Shown one piece after another: positions 16,259 to 22,989 of a stretch of DNA of 64,000 bases; the stretch's first letter is position 1, and every line of letters begins with the position of its first letter. The notes beneath the pieces are model-generated. The model searched no databases. It was not told the origin of the DNA and worked only from the letters and a program-made list of their open reading frames with translations. The position numbers and the translations under genes were made by a program. The DNA is taken from the NCBI GenBank assembly GCA_937980205.1, contig CALJKW010000014.1, forward strand, positions 1 to 64,000. The letters run 5' to 3'. The DNA is from an uncultured Myxococcales bacterium (GTDB taxonomy: Bacteria > Myxococcota > Myxococcia > Myxococcales > Myxococcaceae).

Positions 16259-18517
16259 TTAAACGAGCAGCCGCGACACCACATCGACGAGGTCCTGCCG
16301 CACGAGATCGCCCTTGGTCACGTAACCATCGGCGCCGGCTTCCATGCCGCGCTTCTTGTCTGCTTCTGACCCGCGGGTAGTGACGATGACCACAGGCAAT
16401 GAAGACAACGTGGGGTGGGACTTCAAGCGGCGGGTCAGCTCCAGGCCGTCCATACGCGGCATCTCGAGATCCGTTACGACCAGATCGACGGCCTCGCGGC
16501 CGAGCCGGTCGAGCGCCTCGGCGCCGTCGTTGGCGTTGATGATCTCGAAGCCGACGGCCTCGAGCAGGCTCGAGAGCAGCTCGCGCGTCAGCGGAGAGTC
16601 GTCCACCACCATGATCCGCCGCCGCTTCACCTCGGCGACGCGCGAGTGTGCGCCGCTCAGGCGCGCCTTCTGGCCCTGCGCCGTCGCGACGAGGTGCGCC
16701 GCCGACAGCACCATCGCGAGGGTGCCGTCGGCGAGCGCCGTCGCGCCCGACAGGTGCGCAAAGCCCGAGAGCACGCCCTTGAGCGGCAGCACCGCCTGCA
16801 CGCGCTCCTCGAGCACGCGGTCGACGGCGATGGCGGCAGACTGGCCGCGGCCCTTCACGACGAGCACGAGCTCTCCCTCGGTGGGCGGCCGCTCGGGGGC
16901 GGCGCCGAGAATGGAGGAGATCGACGCGAAGGGGATCAGCGTGTCGTCGACGGCGATCGCGGGCCGCCCGGCGAGCTCGCGCGTGACCGCGGGGTCGACC
17001 TTCATCGCGCGGTCGACGTTGGAGGCGGTGATGCAGAGGCGCTCGTCTCCGACCTCGACGAAGAGCAGCGGCGCGACGGTGAGCGAGACCGGCACGCGAA
17101 CCTCGAAGGCGCTGCCCTTGCCGACGTCGGACTCGACGGTGACCTCTCCGCCCAGCGAGACCATGCGCACGCGCACGACGTCGAGGCCGACGCCGCGACC
17201 CGAGAGGTCGGTCGCCGAGTCCTTCGACGAGAAGCCGGCGAGGAAGATGAGATCGCGCGCGGCGTCGTCGCTGAGCGCGGCCGCCTCGGCGGGCTGCAAG
17301 AGGCCCTTGCGCACGGCGACGTTGCGCAGCTTCTGCGGGTCGAGGCCGCGGCCGTCGTCTTCGACGCGCAAGAGCAGCCGCTCGCCCTCTCTGCGCGCCG
17401 CGAGGGTGAGGTGCCCGCGCGGGGACTTGTTCGAGTCCATGCGCTCTTCCCGCGGCTCGAGGCCGTGATCGAGCGCGTTGCGCACGAGGTGCATGAGCGG
17501 ATCTTTGAGGGCCTCGAGCACGCTGCGGTCGACGCGCGTGTCCTCGCCCTCGACCGAGAGCTCGACCTCCTTGCCCAGCTCCTTCGCGAGATCGCGCACC
17601 ATGCGCGGGTACGGCTCGAACAGCACCGCCAGCGGCAGCATGCGCATCGCCTGAACTTCTTCGGAGAGCTGCGTCAGATCTCTGAGCTCTTCGTTCGCGA
17701 GCAGCTTGCCGTCGCGCTGCAGCTCGGCGGCGACCTCCTTCGCCTTCTGCAGGCGGGTGGCGAGCGCGGCGCCGGGGGCCCCCAGGTCCTCCGCCATGCG
17801 GTGAAGCTGCGAGAGCTCGCGCGACAGCCGCAGCTGCCGGCCGGCCACGAGCTCGCGGCGGCGGTTGCGCTGCAAGAGGCTCGTCACCGACGACGTCAGC
17901 GTCTCGAGGCTCTGCTGCGAGATGCGCACGCCGCCCTGCGTCTCCTTGGGCTCGGGCGACGGCCGCGACGGCGGCGGCGCCGGCATCGACGGCCTGGGCT
18001 GCGGCTGCGCCTGGCCCTGAGACGGAGAAGCGACCTTGCCCGTCTTCTCTTCCTGCTCTGCCGGCGGGCTCGGGACGATGACCGTGCCCTGCTGCTGCGC
18101 AGCCGGCGCCGCCGGCGCAGGCCCGCCGGGGTTCAGCTGCCGCTCGGCCTCGGTGCGCTGCTTGAGCCACTCGAGCAGCCGCGGCAGCTCGACCGGAGCG
18201 CCCTGCCCGGCCCCCGACAGCACGGTCACCGCGTCGGAGGCGACGAGCAGCGCGTCGGCGGACTGCGGCTGCAGCGCGTAGCCGCCCTTCTCGGCGGCGC
18301 GGACGAGCTCCTCCATCTCGTGGACGAGCGTGTTGATGTCGGCGAAGCCCATCATGCGGGCCTCGCCCTTGAGGCCGTGCAGCTCGCGCAGGGCGGCCTT
18401 GCCGGCCTCGGGGTCGGGCCCGCCCTCGAGCTTCATGAGGTTCTTGCCGATCTTCTCGAGCCGCTCGACGACGAGCTCGCGGAACTGGCCGAGCAGCTTG
18501 TCTCTCGCCGAGCTCAC
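16259..18517 (-). CDS. cheA: CheA histidine kinase fused to a C-terminal receiver (CheA-REC hybrid)
   Basis: 752 residues from GTG 18517, which overlaps the MCP stop as GTGA; longer in-frame extensions run through the MCP gene and are rejected. An Hpt domain carries His47 in LHGLKGEARM. After a Pro/Gln-rich linker come the dimerisation helices, an ATPase core (LVRNALDHGLEPREER, DDGRGLD, SGRGVGLDVVR) and a CheW-like domain. The last 130 residues are a receiver with the acidic pair in VVDDSP and Asp683 in VTDLEMPRMDG. No separate cheY is seen, so the attached receiver is probably the output or a phosphate sink, as in FrzE-type kinases. No P2 domain is obvious. Confidence 0.95.
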   Translation of the reverse strand: MSSARDKLLGQFRELVVERLEKIGKNLMKLEGGPDPEAGKAALRELHGLKGEARMMGFADINTLVHEMEELVRAAEKGGYALQPQSADALLVASDAVTVLSGAGQGAPVELPRLLEWLKQRTEAERQLNPGGPAPAAPAAQQQGTVIVPSPPAEQEEKTGKVASPSQGQAQPQPRPSMPAPPPSRPSPEPKETQGGVRISQQSLETLTSSVTSLLQRNRRRELVAGRQLRLSRELSQLHRMAEDLGAPGAALATRLQKAKEVAAELQRDGKLLANEELRDLTQLSEEVQAMRMLPLAVLFEPYPRMVRDLAKELGKEVELSVEGEDTRVDRSVLEALKDPLMHLVRNALDHGLEPREERMDSNKSPRGHLTLAARREGERLLLRVEDDGRGLDPQKLRNVAVRKGLLQPAEAAALSDDAARDLIFLAGFSSKDSATDLSGRGVGLDVVRVRMVSLGGEVTVESDVGKGSAFEVRVPVSLTVAPLLFVEVGDERLCITASNVDRAMKVDPAVTRELAGRPAIAVDDTLIPFASISSILGAAPERPPTEGELVLVVKGRGQSAAIAVDRVLEERVQAVLPLKGVLSGFAHLSGATALADGTLAMVLSAAHLVATAQGQKARLSGAHSRVAEVKRRRIMVVDDSPLTRELLSSLLEAVGFEIINANDGAEALDRLGREAVDLVVTDLEMPRMDGLELTRRLKSHPTLSSLPVVIVTTRGSEADKKRGMEAGADGYVTKGDLVRQDLVDVVSRLLV

Positions 18518-20292
18518 GTGCGCTTCACCTGGAACTGCTCGACCAGCCCCTTGAGATCCGCCGACAGCGTGATGAGGTCGTGGTTCGCCGACGTCACCTG
18601 CTTCGTCGCGGCGAGGCTCTGCTGCGTGATGCCGAGGATGTCGGCCATCGCCTCGGCGAGCTGGTCGGTGCTGGTCTGCTGCTGCTGGGTGGCGAGCGAG
18701 ATGGCGCGCACCGAGTCGGACGTGCTCTGCGCGAGCGCGACGACGCTCTCGAGCGCCTGCGAGACCGAGGTGGCGAGCTCGGTGCCGCTGGCGGTGTGCT
18801 CCATGCCGCGGGCGGTGGCGCCGACGGTGGCGTGGGTGGCCTCGCGGATCTCTCCGATGAGCTCTTCGATCTCGTTCGTCGACTCGATGACGTTCTCGGC
18901 GAGGCGGCGCATCTCGGCGGCGACGAGCGTGAAGCCGCGGCCGACGTCGCCGGCCTTCGTGCCCTCGAGCTCGGCCGACAGGGCGAGCAGATCGCTGCGG
19001 TCGGCGACGGTGGTGATGAACTCGACGATGCGGCCGATCTGCTGCACGCGCCGCTGCAGCCGGCTGACGGCCTCGGCGATCGAGTTGTTGTCGTTGCGCA
19101 TGCGCTCGACGGCGTTCACGAACGCAGCCGCGCTGCCCTGCCCTTCGCGCGCGGCGTCGAGCGTCTTCTGCGCGAGGTCGCTCACGCTCGCGGCGTTGTG
19201 CGAGATCTGCCGGGCGCTCTGCGCGAGCTCTTCGGTGGTCGCCGACGTCTCGTTGAGCGACGTCGCCTGGTCGGCCGCGCCGGACTCGTACTTCGACGAC
19301 GTGGCCATCAGCTGCTCGGTGGTGGAGCCGATCGAGATGCCGGCGCGCTGCAGCTGCGCGATGACGGCCTGCAGCTGCGCCTGCAGCTGGGTGAAGGTCG
19401 CGGTGACCGCCCAGACCTCTTCCTCGGCGGGCACGACGTGCACCTCGCGCAGATCGCCGCGCGAGATGCGCATCGCCTCGTCGGCGACGCGGCGCATCGG
19501 CTCGGCCATGCTCTCGCCCTGCAGCGCGGAGATGCCGAGCGCGAGCACCCCGAGCAGCACCGCCAGCAGGAGCACCTTCGACGCAGCCGCGCGCGCCTCG
19601 ACGCGCGCCACCTCGGCCTGCTCGTGGCGCGGCGCACGCGACACCTTGGCGAGCACCTCGAAGGTCTCGACCCGGCTCGCGTCCGCGACCATCACCACGG
19701 GCAGCATCACGATGATGGCGACGAACGAGACGAAGCCCTGGCGCGTGCGGCGGGTTCTCTTCGTGCCGAGCGCCGCGACGACGGTCTGCGCCGGCAGGCG
19801 CGTGCCGAGGGCCTCGATGACCCGCCGCGAACGACGCACCGCGATGAAATAGGCGAGCAGCCCCGCGAGCGTGCCGGCGGTGAGCGCGAGCGAAGCGATG
19901 CGGACCTGATCGCCGAGCGCGGCGCCGCCGACGACTCGGGCGATGCCGGCGAACCCGAGGCACGCGGCGACCCAGACGCCGAGGGTGGAGGCCGAGATCC
20001 ACCACGGCACCCCGCGCGCCTCGCGAATGGCCGCGATGAGGTTGCGCTCCGAGGGCTCGAGCCGGCCGGTCGCGAGGCGGCGAACCGTGCGCACGCGCGC
20101 CTGGCCGCGCATCGCGAACAGCCCGACGATCGCAGCGAGGACGAGCAGGCCGAGGATCACCAGACGCGCGGGCTCGCGAGACGGCACCCGCACCGCGGCC
20201 CACAGGTACGCCGCGGCGGGCAGCGCCGCGAACAGCGACGCCCAGGCCGCCGGCCACAAGAGCCACCGCGAGCGCCCCTGCAGCTCGCTCAT
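18514..20292 (-). CDS. Six-TM methyl-accepting chemotaxis protein (first of a tandem pair, downstream copy)
   Basis: 592 residues from ATG 20292, overlapping the previous MCP stop as ATGA. About six hydrophobic segments fill residues 8-290 (for example LVILGLLVLAAIVGLFA, FVSFVAIIVMLPVVMVA and VLLLAVLLGVLALGISAL) with no sizeable periplasmic ligand domain. A HAMP-like stretch (GESMAEPMRRVADEAMRISRGDL) leads to the long signalling coiled coil whose hairpin tip reads DLLALSAELEGTKAGDVGRGF, a myxobacterial variant of the usual tip. The signal it senses is unknown; the multi-TM head may sense membrane or respiratory state. It is a paralogue of the MCP just upstream. Confidence 0.88.
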   Translation of the reverse strand: MSELQGRSRWLLWPAAWASLFAALPAAAYLWAAVRVPSREPARLVILGLLVLAAIVGLFAMRGQARVRTVRRLATGRLEPSERNLIAAIREARGVPWWISASTLGVWVAACLGFAGIARVVGGAALGDQVRIASLALTAGTLAGLLAYFIAVRRSRRVIEALGTRLPAQTVVAALGTKRTRRTRQGFVSFVAIIVMLPVVMVADASRVETFEVLAKVSRAPRHEQAEVARVEARAAASKVLLLAVLLGVLALGISALQGESMAEPMRRVADEAMRISRGDLREVHVVPAEEEVWAVTATFTQLQAQLQAVIAQLQRAGISIGSTTEQLMATSSKYESGAADQATSLNETSATTEELAQSARQISHNAASVSDLAQKTLDAAREGQGSAAAFVNAVERMRNDNNSIAEAVSRLQRRVQQIGRIVEFITTVADRSDLLALSAELEGTKAGDVGRGFTLVAAEMRRLAENVIESTNEIEELIGEIREATHATVGATARGMEHTASGTELATSVSQALESVVALAQSTSDSVRAISLATQQQQTSTDQLAEAMADILGITQQSLAATKQVTSANHDLITLSADLKGLVEQFQVKRT

Positions 20293-22064
20293 CGCGACAC
20301 CTCGAAGCGCGAGACGGTCGACTGCAGCTCGTTCGACAGGGCCGAGAGATCTGCGTTCGCCGACGACATCTGCGCCGTCGCGCCGAGCGCGTTCTGCGTC
20401 GAGCGCAAGATGTCGTTCATCGCGCTCGCGAGCTGATCGGTGCCCGACTGCTGCTGGTGGGTCGCGAGCGTGATCGCCTTCACCGCGTCGGTGGTCTGGT
20501 TCGCGAAGGCGACGATGCGATCGAGCGCCTCGGTGACCTGGCGGGCGAGCGCCGAGCCTGCGTCGGTCGCCTTCACGCCGGCTTCGGTGGCCATGACGGC
20601 GGCGTTGGTGGCGTCGCGGATCTCCTCGATGAGGCGGTTGATCTCGCGCGTGCTCTGCATGACCGACTCGGACAGGCGCCGCATCTCGGCGGCGACGAGC
20701 GAGAAGCCGCGGCCGACCTCTCCGGCCTTGGTGCCCTCGAGCTCGGCGTTCAGCGCGAGCAGGTCGGACTTGTCGGCGATGCCGTCGATGAACTCGACGA
20801 TGCGGCCGACCTGCTGCACGCGCTTGTTGAGCCGCACGACCGAGTCGGCGATGGCCTGGTTGCCTTCGCGCACGCGCAAGATCGACGCGTAGAAGTCGCC
20901 CGCGCTGCGCTTGCCGCCCTGCGCCGCGTCGAGCATCTGCTGCGCCAGGCGCGAGACGTCGGAGGCGTTCTGCGCGATCTGCCGCGCCGAGCGCGCGAGC
21001 TCTTCGGTGGTCGCCGAGGTCTGCGACAGCGCGCCGGTCTGATCGGCCGCGCCGGCCTCGTGCTTCGTCGAGCTGGCGATGAGCTCCTCGGTCGTCGAGG
21101 AGATCTTCACGCCGGCCTCCTTGAGCTGGCGCAGCGCGGTGAACAGCTGCGCCTCCATCGCGGCGAACGCGAGCGAGGCGGCCCACACCTCGTCTTCGGC
21201 GGGGATGATGGTGGTCTTGCCGAGCTGGCCGCTGGCGACCCGCTGCGTGGCCGCGGCGATGGCGTCGAGCGGCTCGCCGAGGGTGCGGCCGCCGACCCAG
21301 CCGCAGGCGACGACGACGAGCAGCGTGAGCGCGGCGATCGCGACGAGCGGCAGCGTGCCCTCGGCCGGGGCCGTCTGCAGCAGCGCCGCCTGGCCAGGCG
21401 TGTCGGCCGCGAGGAAGCGCTCGAGCAGCGCGTAGCCGGCGGTCGCGGTCATGTCGCAGACGAGCGCGAGCGGCGTGATGGTCGAGACGGCGGCGAAGAT
21501 CACGACGCGCCTTCGCAGCTGGAACCGCTCGGGAGGCAGCGCGCGGGCCACGTCGTTCGTCGACAGCCCGGCCCCGATGACGCGGCCCATCGCGGTGCGC
21601 GCGCGGAGCAGCACGGCGAGGTGCGCCAGCACGGCGACCAGGGGCCCGAGCGAGATGCCGACGAAGGCGAGCCGCGACCCGTCGGACCAGCCCATGCCCG
21701 AGACGAACGCGTACGCCATGCCGGTGCCGAGGGCGCCGACCATCCAGAAGCCGAGGGTGACCCAGAACGTCACCTCGGGGATGCGCGCGGCCTCGACGAG
21801 CGCGAGCACGAGGTTGTCTCGCGACGGCGGCAGCGCGCCGGTGCCGAGGTCCCTCAGCGTCCGCAGACGCGACTGCTCTTCGCGCTCGGCGATGAGGTTC
21901 CCCACCACGACGACCACGATGAGGATGACGAGGAACTGCAGCCGCGTGCCTTCGCGGATCTGCACCGAGAAGATCGAGTACATCAGCGCGAGCGCGACGC
22001 CGACGCCGAGCGCCCAGGTCGAGGGCGTCGTGATCCACCGGTTGAGCCCCTTCAAGTCGGTCAC
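20289..22064 (-). CDS. Six-TM methyl-accepting chemotaxis protein (upstream copy)
   Basis: 591 residues from GTG 22064, overlapping the CheW-like stop as GTGA. Six hydrophobic segments lie in the first 290 residues (LQFLVILIVVVVVGNLIA, LAFVGISLGPLVAVLAHLAVLL, VVIFAAVSTITPLALV, ALTLLVVVACGWVGG and others), again without a periplasmic ligand-binding domain. A HAMP-like part (LGEPLDAIAAATQRVASGQL) is followed by the signalling domain with tip DLLALNAELEGTKAGEVGRGF. It has the same architecture and nearly the same length as the next gene, pointing to tandem duplication followed by divergence. The two receptors probably form mixed arrays with the CheA and CheW proteins encoded here. Confidence 0.88.
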   Translation of the reverse strand: MTDLKGLNRWITTPSTWALGVGVALALMYSIFSVQIREGTRLQFLVILIVVVVVGNLIAEREEQSRLRTLRDLGTGALPPSRDNLVLALVEAARIPEVTFWVTLGFWMVGALGTGMAYAFVSGMGWSDGSRLAFVGISLGPLVAVLAHLAVLLRARTAMGRVIGAGLSTNDVARALPPERFQLRRRVVIFAAVSTITPLALVCDMTATAGYALLERFLAADTPGQAALLQTAPAEGTLPLVAIAALTLLVVVACGWVGGRTLGEPLDAIAAATQRVASGQLGKTTIIPAEDEVWAASLAFAAMEAQLFTALRQLKEAGVKISSTTEELIASSTKHEAGAADQTGALSQTSATTEELARSARQIAQNASDVSRLAQQMLDAAQGGKRSAGDFYASILRVREGNQAIADSVVRLNKRVQQVGRIVEFIDGIADKSDLLALNAELEGTKAGEVGRGFSLVAAEMRRLSESVMQSTREINRLIEEIRDATNAAVMATEAGVKATDAGSALARQVTEALDRIVAFANQTTDAVKAITLATHQQQSGTDQLASAMNDILRSTQNALGATAQMSSANADLSALSNELQSTVSRFEVSR

Positions 22065-22435
22065 GCGGGCCTCGGCTTGGTCACGTAGGTGGAGAACTCG
22101 GCGAGGCCGAGCAGCGGCACGAGGCGCTGCGCGATCTGCACGAAGCCGCGCAGCGAGCCGCCGACGGCGCCGAGCAGCATCGAGGGCACCGGCAACAGCT
22201 TCGCGCGGTCGGCGACGACCTCGAGACCGTCGACGACGAGCGAGAAGCCTCCGCGCAAGAGCAGCTTGCCGGGGATGGGCGCGAGGCCGAAGGCGGCGCG
22301 CGCCTGGGGGGCGGGAACTCCGCCGGGCTCCCACTGGTCGATGCTGCCGACGGCAGCGGCGGGGAACGCGATGTGGTGATCGCCGACGCGGCAGAGCACG
22401 AGCCCCTCGATCTCGTCCGCGCGCGCGGTCGCCAC
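22061..22435 (-). CDS. Short CheW-like coupling protein
   Basis: 124 residues from GTG 22435, six bases after the upstream cheW stop. The fold pattern of CheW is recognisable (GLVLCRVGDHHIAFPAAAVGSI at the start, RGFVQIAQRLVPLLGLAEF at the end), but it is shorter than the usual 150-170 residues and several conserved receptor-contact positions cannot be confirmed by eye. It would link the MCPs to CheA. Having two different CheW-type proteins in one operon is common in alternative systems. Function is assigned from fold pattern and operon position. Confidence 0.75.
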   Translation of the reverse strand: MATARADEIEGLVLCRVGDHHIAFPAAAVGSIDQWEPGGVPAPQARAAFGLAPIPGKLLLRGGFSLVVDGLEVVADRAKLLPVPSMLLGAVGGSLRGFVQIAQRLVPLLGLAEFSTYVTKPRPA

Positions 22436-22441
22436 GAAGCG

Positions 22442-22867
22442 TCACCCTCCCTTGGAGAGCATCTCGAACATGCCCTCGGGCTCGATCACGGCGACCTCTC
22501 CGGCGGGGGCCTTCGCGGGCCCGCGCAGGTGCGCCTGAACTCCGGTGGTGCCGAGCGGCGACATGTCGCCCGACAGCGTCGAGACGCCGGCGACGCGGCC
22601 GGCCGTCAGCGCGAGCGAGCCCCGCGGCACGCGCACCAGCACGGCGCGGCGCGAGACCGACTCGCCCTTGGCGCCGACGAGGACGCCGATGTCGATGACG
22701 GGGATGACCTCGCCCCGGTGGGCGAAGACGCCGAGCAGGTGCGGAGGGGCTCCTGGGACCCGCGTCAGCTGAGGAAGGCTGACGACCTCGGCCGCACGCT
22801 CGGCGGGGACGGCGTAGAGGCTCTCGCCGCATGCGAAGACCAGGTGGCCCCTCTGGGTGTCACTCAT
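22442..22867 (-). CDS. cheW: CheW chemotaxis coupling protein
   Basis: 141 residues from ATG 22867; upstream in-frame sequence is the palindromic intergenic repeat and is rejected as coding. The sequence follows the CheW fold: HLVFACGESLYAVPAERAAEVV, then LTRVPGAPPHLLGVFAHRGEVIPVIDI, which corresponds to the conserved NLRG...PVIDL part, and a C-terminal strand region with SPLGTTGVQ. CheW bridges receptors and CheA. It is the first gene of the operon, which then runs cheW-like, mcp, mcp, cheA, cheB, cheR with short or overlapping junctions. No clear ribosome site precedes it. Confidence 0.85.
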   Translation of the reverse strand: MSDTQRGHLVFACGESLYAVPAERAAEVVSLPQLTRVPGAPPHLLGVFAHRGEVIPVIDIGVLVGAKGESVSRRAVLVRVPRGSLALTAGRVAGVSTLSGDMSPLGTTGVQAHLRGPAKAPAGEVAVIEPEGMFEMLSKGG

Positions 22868-22915
22868 CCGTGAGCGCGGAGGCGTAGCAAACCCTGGGGT
22901 GCGACGCGACAACTG

Positions 22916-22986
22916 CCGGGTGCGGGTTCGCGTTCGCGTTCGGGGTCGAGGAACCCACCCGAACGCGACCGCGAACCCGAACCCGG
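22916..22986. repeat. Long imperfect inverted repeat (hairpin) between the Big2 gene and the che operon
   Basis: Arms 22916-22944 and 22958-22986 are 29 bases each and match at 27 of 29 positions when one is reverse-complemented; the loop is 13 bases. Both arms are made of GGGTTCGCG/GTTCG words. The hairpin begins four bases after the stop of the Big2 lipoprotein gene (minus strand) and lies 49 bases before the cheW start, so it is placed to end the Big2 transcript. There is no U-run after it. Confidence 0.85.
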
Positions 22987-22989
22987 TTT

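Noticed and set aside
16259..20266. CheA longer by 583 residues through the MCP gene
   Set aside because: Frame overlaps a complete MCP; GTG 18517 overlaps the MCP stop as in the other operon junctions.
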